Shown here in pieces: positions 43,810-51,793 of a stretch of 64,000 nt of DNA. Where the stretch lies: NCBI GenBank assembly GCA_020722685.1, contig DYKH01000005.1:24606-88605 (forward strand). The letters run 5' to 3'. The first letter of the stretch is position 1, and every line of letters begins with the position of its first letter. Under the pieces are notes generated by a model, which was not told the DNA's origin, searched no databases, and saw only the letters and a list, made by a program, of their open reading frames with translations. This DNA is from Caldithrix sp. (lineage in GTDB: Bacteria; KSB1; UBA2214; DYKH01). The position numbers and the translations under genes are program-made.

Positions 43810-46065
43810 ATGGCAATGACCCGAAGAGAATTCATAAAAGCCTCGGCGGCCAACGCGGCCGCTGCCAGCATCGGTGTCGATTTGCTGTTGAGCAAATCCT
43901 TGACAGCCGCGCCGGCTCCGATTTGGCACAAATCCGTATGCCGGTATTGCGGCGTCGGCTGTGGCGTCATGCTGGGCGTTGAGAACGGCAAACCCGTCGC
44001 GTTGAAGGGCGACAAAGAATCCACGGTCAATAATGGCCTTTTGTGTGTAAAAGCCTTTTACTTGCACAAAATCATCACGGCCAAAAATCGTCTGCTTTAT
44101 CCGATGATTCGCAAGAACGGCGAATTACAACGCAGCACCTGGGACGAGGCGATGACTCTGGTCGCCAGCAAGTTCAAAGAAGCCATCGAGCAATTCGGCC
44201 CGGATGCAGTGGCATTTTACGGCTCCGGTCAGGCCACCACGGAGGAAACCTATCTCGCCAACAAGCTGTTCAAAGGCCACATCGGCACTAACAATGTGGA
44301 TGGCAATCCGCGACTGTGCATGGCCAGCGCCGTCGGCGGTTATCTCACCACTTTTGGCGGCGATGAGCCGGTTGGCTCCTATGATGACATTGACCACTGT
44401 GATCTTTTTCTGCTGGTCGGCACCAATACGGCAGAGGCGCATCCGGTGATTTACGATCGTCTCGTTGACCGCAAGAAAAAGAATCCGCAGACTAAAGTTA
44501 TCATCATCGATCCGCGCAAAACGCCGACCAACAAGATTGCCGATCTGCATCTGCAGGTGATTCCGGGTTACGATCTGGCGGTGATGCACGCCATGGCCCG
44601 CATTATCATCAACGAGGGCTTTACGGACGAGCAATTCATCAAAGATTCGGTGAATTTCAACGACGGCACGAAATCCATTACTTATGACGACTACAAGAAA
44701 TTCTTGGAAAAGTACACGCCCGAATACGCCGCGGCCCAAGCCGGCGTGAAAGCCGAAGACATCGTGCAAGCGGCGCGCATGTTCGGCCGGGCGCGGACCG
44801 CGATGACGATGTGGACCATGGGCGTCAACCAGCGCACGCGCGGCGTGTGGCTGAACAACCTCATGCACAACCTGCATCTGCTCACCGGCAAGCTCGGCAA
44901 GCCCGGATGTGACTCGTTCTCATTGACCGGCCAGCCGAACGCCTGCGGTGGCGTGCGCGAAGGCGGTGGTCTGTGTCATTTGCTTCCCGGCCATCGCTCA
45001 GTCGAAAATGAGCAACATCGCAAAGAAATTGCCGCGATTTGGAATGTGCCGCCCGAAAAAATTCAGCCCAAGCCCGGCAAGCATACGATAGCGATGTTCG
45101 AGGCGGTGGCCAAGGGTGAAATCAAAGCGCTCTACGTCATGTGCACGAACCCAGCACAATCGCTGCCCAATTTGAACAAATACCTGAAAGGCATGCAGGA
45201 CACTTTCCTGGTGGTGGCCGAATCCTTCCATCCCACGGAAACTTCAAAAATCGCCGATGTGGTTTTGCCGGCGGCGGGCTGGGGTGAAAAAGAAGGCGTC
45301 TACGGTTGCACCGAGCGCCGTTCGCAACACATGGCCAAGGCGTTGGAACCGTCCGGCGAAGCGCGCTGGGATGGCGAGGTGCTCATCGATCTAGCCAGGC
45401 GTCTGGGCCATGGCGCCAACTTTGAGCATTTCAAAACGCCGGAAGACGTATGGAGCGAGTATATCCAATGCACAAAGGGCACCGATATGGATTTGTCCGG
45501 CGCGCCTTATTCCCGTTTGCGCAAAGTGCGGGGTCTGCGCTGGCCGGTGCCTTCGGTCGATCATCCCGGCACCACCCATCGCTTTGTCGAAGGCGATCCG
45601 CTCTTTCCGAAGGACAAAGCTGCGGGACGCCGGATGTATTTCTACAAGAAGCCTGATGGCAAAGCGGTGATCTTCGCACGACCCGACAAAGGCCCGGAAG
45701 AACCCACTGATGCCGAATACCCGATTGCGTTAACTACCGGCCGCGTGCTCGAGCATTGGCACACCATGACGATGACCGGACAGATTCCGGAGCTGGTGCG
45801 CGCGGTGCCGAAGCCTTATGTGGAAATCAATCCGGACGATGCCAGTGCCTGGGGTATTACCGATAAGAGCAATGTGCGAGTGGTCACCCGTCGCGGCACC
45901 TTAGAATTGCAGGCGCGCGTCATCGACCGACCGCGCAAAGGCATGATCTTTATTCCCTGGCATTGGCCGGAGAAGCTGGCAAATCTGCTCACCATCGATG
46001 CCATTGATCCCGGATCGAAAGAGCCCGAATATAAAGTGTGTGCGGCGAAGATCGAGAAAGCCTGA
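43810..46065 (+). CDS. napA: Periplasmic nitrate reductase catalytic subunit, NapA-type molybdoenzyme
   Basis: The 751-residue molybdopterin oxidoreductase begins with a Tat signal (TRREFIKASAANAAAASIG). The [4Fe-4S] motif is CRYCGVGCGV with the final Cys in GLLCVKA (about residue 78). The molybdenum ligand is the Cys of GQPNACGGVREGG (near residue 380), which excludes a Ser-type NarG and a Sec-type formate dehydrogenase. The C-terminal cofactor domain has ALTTGRVLEHWHTMTMTG, typical of NapA/Nas enzymes. Length is slightly under the E. coli NapA (828), closer to NapA of epsilonproteobacteria-like or monomeric enzymes. It reduces nitrate to nitrite in the periplasm. NapD, NapG and NapH genes follow; NapB is missing. 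Confidence 0.9.
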   Translation: MAMTRREFIKASAANAAAASIGVDLLLSKSLTAAPAPIWHKSVCRYCGVGCGVMLGVENGKPVALKGDKESTVNNGLLCVKAFYLHKIITAKNRLLYPMIRKNGELQRSTWDEAMTLVASKFKEAIEQFGPDAVAFYGSGQATTEETYLANKLFKGHIGTNNVDGNPRLCMASAVGGYLTTFGGDEPVGSYDDIDHCDLFLLVGTNTAEAHPVIYDRLVDRKKKNPQTKVIIIDPRKTPTNKIADLHLQVIPGYDLAVMHAMARIIINEGFTDEQFIKDSVNFNDGTKSITYDDYKKFLEKYTPEYAAAQAGVKAEDIVQAARMFGRARTAMTMWTMGVNQRTRGVWLNNLMHNLHLLTGKLGKPGCDSFSLTGQPNACGGVREGGGLCHLLPGHRSVENEQHRKEIAAIWNVPPEKIQPKPGKHTIAMFEAVAKGEIKALYVMCTNPAQSLPNLNKYLKGMQDTFLVVAESFHPTETSKIADVVLPAAGWGEKEGVYGCTERRSQHMAKALEPSGEARWDGEVLIDLARRLGHGANFEHFKTPEDVWSEYIQCTKGTDMDLSGAPYSRLRKVRGLRWPVPSVDHPGTTHRFVEGDPLFPKDKAAGRRMYFYKKPDGKAVIFARPDKGPEEPTDAEYPIALTTGRVLEHWHTMTMTGQIPELVRAVPKPYVEINPDDASAWGITDKSNVRVVTRRGTLELQARVIDRPRKGMIFIPWHWPEKLANLLTIDAIDPGSKEPEYKVCAAKIEKA

Positions 46066-46070
46066 GAATG

Positions 46071-46148
46071 ATTGCGGATTGGCGATTTCGGATTGCGGAT
46101 TGTTTTCGCGACTCTGTAATCCGAAATCCCAAATCCGAAATCCGCAAT
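46071..46148. repeat. Long imperfect palindrome between napA and napD
   Basis: Left arm 46071-46101 (ATTGCGGATTGGCGATTTCG...) and right arm 46118-46148 (AATCCGAAATCCCAAATCCG...) are reverse complements with few mismatches, forming a hairpin of nearly 30 bp. Its right end overlaps the sequence before the napD ribosome-binding site. This GGATTGCGG/CCGCAATCC repeat is a typical intergenic repeat and could also stabilise the napA mRNA end. Confidence 0.7.
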
Positions 46149-46158
46149 GGAGAAAGCC

Positions 46159-46398
46159 ATGCTCATCGCCAGTATGATCGTCAAGGTTGTGCCGGAGAAG
46201 GCCGAGGAAGTCACTCAACAGTTGGAGCGGATCCCCAACGTCACGACCTATGGCGTACATAAAGAGAAAAACCTCATCATCGTTGCCGAAGCGCACGATG
46301 CCGAGCAATTAGAGAATCTTTCCAAATACATCATGAATACATTTGACGGCGTGTTGGGTGTGTTCCCGACTTATGTGACTGCGGATGAAGAAGGGTGA
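46159..46398 (+). CDS. napD: NapD-like chaperone
   Basis: The 79-residue protein (start ATG 46159 after GGAGA) reads MLIASMIVKVVPEKAEEVTQQLERIPNV and DGVLGVFPTYVT, matching the small ferredoxin-fold NapD family, which binds the Tat signal peptide of NapA until the cofactor is inserted. It directly follows napA, its expected client. Confidence 0.8.
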   Translation: MLIASMIVKVVPEKAEEVTQQLERIPNVTTYGVHKEKNLIIVAEAHDAEQLENLSKYIMNTFDGVLGVFPTYVTADEEG

Positions 46399-46515
46399 GA
46401 GGGAGAGTGGGTGAAAAGGAGAAAAGGTACATCACCTGATTTTAAAGAAATTTCATGCTGCTTGAGCAGCATCCCACATTTTAGCCCACGACTTTAGGCT
46501 GGGGCGGCTTGAACT

Positions 46516-47031
46516 ATGCTGATCTCCCTCCTCAAATTTCTCGGTCGTACACTTGATTATCGCTCGCCCTTGCGGCCGCCCGGCGCCGTAGCGGAGAAAG
46601 AATTCGTCAAGCGCTGCATCAAGTGCAACAAGTGCGCACAGGTCTGCCCGTACGGCAGCATCAAGATGGCGCATCTGGATTGGGGCGACAAGCTCGGCAC
46701 GCCGCTGATCTTTCCGCGCCAGGTGCCGTGCTATGTGTGCATGAAATGTCCGCCAGTTTGCCCGACTGGAGCATTGGACAACAAGCTGGTGGAGAAAGAA
46801 AAAGTCAAAATGGGCGTGGCGGTCATTGATCCGAAAAAATGTTTACCATTTCAGGGCGTCATTTGCCGCGCCTGCTTTGAGCGCTGTCCGATCTATCGCG
46901 AAGCGATCACCCTGAAAGACGAGCTTTATCCGGAAGTGCATGCCGACAAGTGCATTGGCTGCGGTATCTGTGAGAACGTTTGCCCGGCGCCGGAAGCGGC
47001 GATTATAGTTGAGAGCGCGCATGTCATTTGA
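46516..47031 (+). CDS. napG: NapG-like iron-sulfur protein
   Basis: The 171-residue ferredoxin-type protein has four Cys groups: CIKCNKCAQVCP (about 36-47), CYVCMKCPPVCP (about 76-87), CRACFERCP (about 120) and CIGCGICENVCP (about 149-160). This pattern is that of NapG, which with NapH forms a quinol dehydrogenase feeding NapA. The usual Tat signal of NapG is missing: the protein begins MLISLLKFLGRTLDYRSPLRPPGA, so it may be cytoplasmic or membrane-bound through NapH. A perfect 46455-46472 hairpin (ATGCTG/CAGCAT) lies in the gap before it. Confidence 0.82.
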   Translation: MLISLLKFLGRTLDYRSPLRPPGAVAEKEFVKRCIKCNKCAQVCPYGSIKMAHLDWGDKLGTPLIFPRQVPCYVCMKCPPVCPTGALDNKLVEKEKVKMGVAVIDPKKCLPFQGVICRACFERCPIYREAITLKDELYPEVHADKCIGCGICENVCPAPEAAIIVESAHVI

Positions 47032-47130
47032 GCTTCGCAGGTTGGCCTGTTTGCCCGTTGGCCGGTTAAACCGTTGACCCATTTCTGTTAACTTGAGCAA
47101 AACGAACCGACCAACCAGCTAACAATAAAG

Positions 47131-48000
47131 ATGAATACAATAACTGTCAGAAACCGATCACGTTTTTACCACCGTCTGAACCACCTCCGGCAAGTGGCTC
47201 AAATTCTTTCCATCATTTTTTTCCTCGCCATCCCGATCTTGAACGGCTGGGGAATACATGCCATCTTGGGAACACTCTATTCTCTATCTATCGGCGGGCT
47301 GGACATTGCCGATCCGGTGATGGTTTTGCAAACGATTTTGTTGACCAAGGAGATTTACCTGCCATTGCTGCTGGCGGGGCTTTTGCCCATCGTGATCGCA
47401 CTGATTTTCGGACGAGTTTTTTGTAGCTGGATCTGCCCGCAAAATACCATCTCCGAATGGATCGACACATTGGAAAAAAAGATGTTTCCCAAACGTTGGC
47501 GCCGGGTGCATCATTTCAAACGTGGTAATAACCCCAGTGCGATATGGTACTGGCTCATTCTAAGCCTCTTCATCGTGCTGGCGCCGATCCTTGGCTTCCC
47601 TTTGCTCAGCTACCTTTCTGCCCCCGGCATCATCACCAGTACGATTTCACAAGGCATTCTTGGCATGGGTACAGGATTGGAGATTGCCATCGTGCTTTTA
47701 ATATTTATCGTTGAGGCGGCTCTACTTCGCCGCTGGTGGTGTAAATACGTCTGTCCGGTGGGTGCATTCCTGGCGTTGTTTCGCGGCCGTAAGACGTTAC
47801 GTCTTTCTTATGATCATGCCCGGTGCGATTGCAAGCCGGGCACCGCTCCTTGTTATTCGGTTTGCCCGCTCCATTTGGCGCCAAAAGAGACCGAAAGGAT
47901 CTATCCATATTGTTTCAACTGCGGATTGTGCGTGGCTTTTTGTGAAAGGACCGGCGGCGCCTTGACTTTGCAACTCGGTGAGACAAAAAATCGATTGTAG
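47131..48000 (+). CDS. napH: NapH-like membrane ferredoxin protein
   Basis: The 289-residue membrane protein has helices at about 25-45, 78-98, 140-165 and 185-205, two Cys-Pro motifs in the membrane-facing loops (CSWICPQNTISEW; CKYVCPVGAF) and a C-terminal pair of cluster motifs (CDCKPGTAPCYSVCP; CFNCGLCVAFCERTGGAL). This is the NapH layout. With NapG it would oxidise quinol and pass electrons towards the periplasm. It follows napG by 100 bp. Confidence 0.88.
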   Translation: MNTITVRNRSRFYHRLNHLRQVAQILSIIFFLAIPILNGWGIHAILGTLYSLSIGGLDIADPVMVLQTILLTKEIYLPLLLAGLLPIVIALIFGRVFCSWICPQNTISEWIDTLEKKMFPKRWRRVHHFKRGNNPSAIWYWLILSLFIVLAPILGFPLLSYLSAPGIITSTISQGILGMGTGLEIAIVLLIFIVEAALLRRWWCKYVCPVGAFLALFRGRKTLRLSYDHARCDCKPGTAPCYSVCPLHLAPKETERIYPYCFNCGLCVAFCERTGGALTLQLGETKNRL

Positions 48001-48138
48001 ATAAGCCTCCGATGCAATCCGAGCCATCGAAGCTGATGCACGTAAGTCGCTGAGTGTACAAGCTTGTTGAATCCAGAATTGAATAACTCAACAGAGTGCC
48101 AAAACCAAAGAAGGACAAACATCTGCAAGGAGACTATC

Positions 48139-48603
48139 ATGGCAGAAGAAAACGCCTTAAAAACCTCGCGCCGCGCTTTTCTCGCCAACCTCGTTATGGG
48201 CGGCGGCCTTTTGGTGGGCGTCGGGGCCTTTGTGCGGGAAATCTGGCAATTCCTCTATCCGGATATTGGCAAGCGCCGATTCACCAAATTCATGGTCGCA
48301 CGGGTCAAAGAGATCCCCGTTGGCAAGGCCCGCAAACTGGAAATCGGTAACGTGCCGATTCATGTTGTTCATCTTGCCGAAGGCTTCAAAGTCTATTCCG
48401 GCATTTGCACGCATTTGGGCTGTCTGGTTAAATGGGAAGAAAACAAGAATCGTTTTTACTGCCCATGCCACAAAGGGATTTTTGCGCCCGATGGCAAAGT
48501 GCTCAGTGGGCCGCCACCCCGACCTCTGGATGAATACAAAGTCACGGTCGAAAATGAGTTGGTCTTCATTGAAGTTGAAAAACGGAAAGGCAGGTGGTCG
48601 TGA
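48139..48603 (+). CDS. Rieske iron-sulfur protein
   Basis: The 154-residue protein has a twin-arginine-type N-terminal anchor (TSRRAFLANLVMGGGLLVGVGAFVREI) and the Rieske cluster motifs CTHLGC (about 92-97) and CPCHKG (about 113-118). The following cytochrome b gene overlaps its stop (TGATG), so both form a bc-type quinol oxidoreductase core. Its place between napH and the HAO-like cytochrome suggests a dedicated bc-like complex for nitrogen-oxide reduction, separate from alternative complex III at the window start. Confidence 0.92.
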   Translation: MAEENALKTSRRAFLANLVMGGGLLVGVGAFVREIWQFLYPDIGKRRFTKFMVARVKEIPVGKARKLEIGNVPIHVVHLAEGFKVYSGICTHLGCLVKWEENKNRFYCPCHKGIFAPDGKVLSGPPPRPLDEYKVTVENELVFIEVEKRKGRWS

Positions 48604-49643
48604 TGCGCAAATGGCTATTGGCAAGATTCCCGATCGACTACCAAAAGTTCATTGAGATCAACGAGAAAATCTTCATCAAAGAACCTATTCCCTACCACAT
48701 GAAAAGTTGGTTCTTTGCGATGGGCGCCACCCCGCTCATTCTCTTTGCCTTTCAAGTGGTCACCGGCATTCTCCTGACTTTTTATTATGTCCCTTCGCCG
48801 GATCTGGCTTATGAAAGCATTCGCCACATCACCGAAGACGTGCGGTTCGGCTTCTTGATTCGTGGCATTCATCGCTGGGGTTCGAATTTGATGATTGTTG
48901 CCTTGTTCCTGCACATCGTTCGCGTCGTTTTCACGCGCGCCTATCGCGCGCCGCGGGAATTGAATTGGATCATCGGCGTTTTGCTTTTGTTAACCACGCT
49001 CACCTTTGCCTTCACAGGATACTCGCTGTTATATAATCAGCTTTCGTATTGGGCAACAACCGTCGGCACCAATCTCTTCAAACCTCTGCCCCTTGTTGGT
49101 AGCACGATTTTGAACTTTTTGCGCGGCGGCGAAAATGTCAATCCCAATACGCTGACCCGATTTTTTATGGTGCACGTCGGTCTGTTGCCGCCGATCATAA
49201 CCTTGCTGGTGTTCTTGCACATTCTCGTCTTGCGCTTGCATGGGGTCGCTGAGATCGAAGGCCGGGAAGGCGAAGGCTACTATGCCTTTTATCCTGCGCA
49301 TTTTTACAAAATCATCATTGCCACACTGTTCCTCATCACCATCATGAGCGCGCTTTCGGTCATTTCCCCGCCCGGCATCGGCGACCCGGCAACCCCTGAA
49401 GAGACGCCACTCCATATCAAGCCGGAATGGTATTTCTATCCGGTCTATCGTTGGCTCAAGCTGGTGCCCCTGAACGTGGGCATCTACACCCTCATTGCGG
49501 GTTTGATCGTTTTGACCTTTTGGCCTTTTATTGATGAATTGCTCAGAAAAAAAATGCCACGAGTCAAATTGAACTATGTATTTGGAACTTTGTTTGTGAT
49601 GATAACACTCGTGTTGACAGTTTGGGAAGCAATGGTCTTTTGA
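48603..49643 (+). CDS. Cytochrome b of a bc-type complex
   Basis: The 346-residue protein has about eight helices. Haem ligands are visible as GIHRWGSNLMIVALFLHIVRV (two His 14 apart) and MVHVGLLPPIITLLVFLHILVLRLHG (two more His). The quinol-site PEWY motif appears as KPEWYFYPVYRWLK near residue 283. N- and C-terminal halves are fused as in proteobacterial cytochrome b rather than split as in b6/subunit IV. No cytochrome c1 gene follows, so another multihaem cytochrome must accept electrons. Confidence 0.92.
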   Translation: MRKWLLARFPIDYQKFIEINEKIFIKEPIPYHMKSWFFAMGATPLILFAFQVVTGILLTFYYVPSPDLAYESIRHITEDVRFGFLIRGIHRWGSNLMIVALFLHIVRVVFTRAYRAPRELNWIIGVLLLLTTLTFAFTGYSLLYNQLSYWATTVGTNLFKPLPLVGSTILNFLRGGENVNPNTLTRFFMVHVGLLPPIITLLVFLHILVLRLHGVAEIEGREGEGYYAFYPAHFYKIIIATLFLITIMSALSVISPPGIGDPATPEETPLHIKPEWYFYPVYRWLKLVPLNVGIYTLIAGLIVLTFWPFIDELLRKKMPRVKLNYVFGTLFVMITLVLTVWEAMVF

Positions 49644-49649
49644 AAAGCA

Positions 49650-49820
49650 GCAGAAGCAGTAGCAGGTGCAGTGGCAGTGCCAGGATCCCAAGATAGATCA
49701 GCTTGAAGTGACCTATTCGCAGGGCAGAAGCAGTAGCAGGTGCAGTGGCAGTGCCAGGATCAGGAAAGCAAGAGAGACGTACGTGTTACTGCATCTGCCA
49801 CTGCTTCTGCCACTGCCACT
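49650..49820. repeat. Duplicated 38-bp GCA-rich unit with inverted partial copy
   Basis: An identical 38-bp unit occurs at 49650-49687 and 49724-49761. A stretch at 49788-49820 (ACTGCATCTGCCACTGCTTC...) is largely the reverse complement of the same GCAGTGGCAG-type sequence, so the second copy can fold with it. The whole 230-bp gap between cytochrome b and the octahaem gene consists of this structure. Confidence 0.85.
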
Positions 49821-49872
49821 TTTGTAAAACCGCATTATTACTTGTGAAGCTAAGCTCTGAAGGGAGTGACTT

Positions 49873-51516
49873 ATGAACGCCAAAAATGACGTCCTCAGTG
49901 CGCAAAAGATTCTTATCGGTATATTCAGCTTTCTGCTCGTCGTCACGCTGATCATCGTTGCTGGCGTGGAGATGAAAAAGACCCGCATGGAAAAGCCTGA
50001 GATCGAGATCACCGGCGTGACCAAGCAGTGCATCTCCTGCCACGAGAAAAAAGGCATGGCCGTGGGAACAACCAATCAGTGGAAAGAGAGCGTGCATGCC
50101 GAGCAGGGCATCGGCTGCATCGAATGTCACGAAGCGCAGGAAGGCGATTGGGATGCTTTCAAATGCCCGGAAAGTGATATTCTGGTGGCCCGCCATCCCA
50201 CCCCAAAAGATTGCGCCGAATGCCACGAGCAGCAGGTTCAGGAATTTGCCGACAGCAAGCACGCGCATCAATTCTGGCTGCTCAAGAATACCGATCGTTC
50301 CGTGTTTGAGTTTCCCATCGCCACCCGACACGGCTGTGAGCAATGCCATCAGATTGGCAATATCTGGCCGGATAACAGCGTCGGCGAATGCGACGCCTGT
50401 CATGCCAAACACACGTTCAGCAAGGCGATTGCGCGACAGCCTGAGACTTGCGGCGAATGCCACGTCGGCCCGGATCATCCACACATCGAAATCTATCTCG
50501 AGTCCAAGCACGGCAATATCTTCAAAGCTAAGGGCAAGAAATGGGATTTGACTTATTCCACGAAAGACAATCAGAAGATTCCCATTGAAGCGCCGGTGTG
50601 CACCACTTGCCATATAGACGGCAATGAAACGCAACCGATGACCCATAACGTGAGCGCACGCCTCGCTGTTGAATCCCAGGCGGCATGGAGTCATCGCACG
50701 GTTTGGATGCAAGAAAAATTAGGAGACTGGCAAACCAAACGCGCGCGCATGGAGGGAATCTGCAAGAGCTGCCACGCGCCGGATTTTGTCGAAATGTACA
50801 TGCTCACCGCGGATTTGAATAATCTGCAGTATAATGAGCTGCGTCGCACGTTCGTGTATTGGACAAAAAAATTGACGGAGAACGGCACCATTAAGCGCTT
50901 AGAAGCCGACGGCAAGTTTTACTCGGACCCGGTGCTGAATGGCTGGGACGAAGAGCCTGAAATCCTGATGTATCACGCCTGGCATCACGAAGGCCGGCGC
51001 TTCCGTCACGGCGCCGAGATGATGGGCGCGGATTTCACCCAATGGCACGGCATTTGGGAATTGCAGATGGATATGAATGAAATGCTCACCTGGGCGGCGG
51101 AGCATGGTGACAAAGAAGCCAAAGAGTGGGTTGACTCAACCCATCCTTCCAAATGGGTGCCGTTTGCTTTGTATGATGTGCCGGGTAACGCCTGGGGTAT
51201 TAGCCCAATGACCAACAGGATGCCTTTTGTTTACAACAACTATCCTGATTATTGGGATCGCATCTACGCGAATGTGAAGACTGCCTTCGAGGCGGGTTTA
51301 CTTTCGGAGAAGCAATGGCAACTCTGGTCGAAGCGCTATGAGAACAAAGATTATTACCTGGGCACACAATTCAACGCCGACTCCGTTTATGCTCACTACA
51401 AGGCACTTGACGATCTCGATACCAGGGCCTTTCAGGAGCAGGCCGTTGGGCTGAAGCTGCCTGGCAAACCGTTCTGGCAAACGGACAAAAAAGTTTACGG
51501 CAATGGAAAGAAGTGA
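49873..51516 (+). CDS. Octahaem cytochrome c of the hydroxylamine oxidoreductase (HAO) family
   Basis: The 547-residue protein has an N-terminal anchor helix (about 12-34) and eight CxxCH motifs (CISCH, CIECH, CAECH, CEQCH, CDACH, CGECH, CTTCH, CKSCH). The C-terminal half carries the HAO-family signature WHHEGRRFRHGAEMMGADFTQWHG (about 370-393). In Campylobacterota, HAO relatives without the cross-linking Tyr work as nitrite reductases forming ammonium or hydroxylamine in Nap-linked pathways. The Phe in DFTQWHG may stand where oxidative HAOs have that Tyr; an alignment is needed. Together with NapA, and without NrfA, this predicts nitrate reduction to ammonium. It ends the respiratory group; a structured leader RNA follows 20 bp later. 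Confidence 0.88.
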   Translation: MNAKNDVLSAQKILIGIFSFLLVVTLIIVAGVEMKKTRMEKPEIEITGVTKQCISCHEKKGMAVGTTNQWKESVHAEQGIGCIECHEAQEGDWDAFKCPESDILVARHPTPKDCAECHEQQVQEFADSKHAHQFWLLKNTDRSVFEFPIATRHGCEQCHQIGNIWPDNSVGECDACHAKHTFSKAIARQPETCGECHVGPDHPHIEIYLESKHGNIFKAKGKKWDLTYSTKDNQKIPIEAPVCTTCHIDGNETQPMTHNVSARLAVESQAAWSHRTVWMQEKLGDWQTKRARMEGICKSCHAPDFVEMYMLTADLNNLQYNELRRTFVYWTKKLTENGTIKRLEADGKFYSDPVLNGWDEEPEILMYHAWHHEGRRFRHGAEMMGADFTQWHGIWELQMDMNEMLTWAAEHGDKEAKEWVDSTHPSKWVPFALYDVPGNAWGISPMTNRMPFVYNNYPDYWDRIYANVKTAFEAGLLSEKQWQLWSKRYENKDYYLGTQFNADSVYAHYKALDDLDTRAFQEQAVGLKLPGKPFWQTDKKVYGNGKK

Positions 51517-51537
51517 TTGACGGTTAAATAGAATTTC

Positions 51538-51700
51538 TTTCTCCGAGCTTCGGCTCTAAAGCCCGATTCCCCTAGCAAAAAGTCAGGCCATGAGTTGGAA
51601 GCCGATAGGGTCTGGCGGGAAACGGCCAGGCCTCCCAACGGGGCATACGCATCCGGAACGAGCCGGATGATCAACTCCCGTGCCTTGGAAAGGAGAAACC
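51538..51700 (+). ncRNA. Riboswitch-like structured leader RNA, class not assigned
   Basis: TTTCTCC (51538-51544) pairs with GGAGAAA (51692-51698), closing a 160-base domain. Inside are GAGC-UUCG-GCTC (51545-51556), CTGGC/GCCAG around GGGAAACG (about 51612-51629), CATCCGG/CCGGATG (about 51650-51669), and ACGGG/CCCGT (about 51638-51682). A second hairpin (51701-51733, AATAATCA/TGATTATT) and an intrinsic terminator (51736-51774) follow. An aptamer plus terminator before a transport operon is classic riboswitch layout. By its place after a molybdoenzyme cluster a Mo/W-cofactor (MOCO motif) class would fit, but I cannot confirm the class; the cobalamin riboswitch core is not present. Confidence 0.6.
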
Positions 51701-51735
51701 AATAATCATGGCGGCAAGGCGCCGCTGATTATTCG

Positions 51736-51774
51736 AACCCTCGCTTCCCACACGGGACGAGGGTTTTCTATTTT
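51736..51774 (+). terminator. Intrinsic terminator at the end of the leader RNA
   Basis: AACCCTCG (51736-51743) pairs with CGAGGGTT (51758-51765), followed by TTCTATTTT. It lies 20 bp before the start of the first downstream gene, so it would block that gene unless the leader refolds. Confidence 0.85.
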
Positions 51775-51793
51775 ACAGAAGTGGAGCTGAACG

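Noticed and set aside
43810..46065. NapA-like gene considered as formate dehydrogenase
   Set aside because: The metal ligand is Cys within GQPNACGGVREGG, the signal is Tat-type, and NapD, NapG and NapH genes follow.
51538..51774. Cobalamin riboswitch upstream of the TonB receptor operon
   Set aside because: The conserved cobalamin core and B12 box are not present; the folded domain has a different arrangement.
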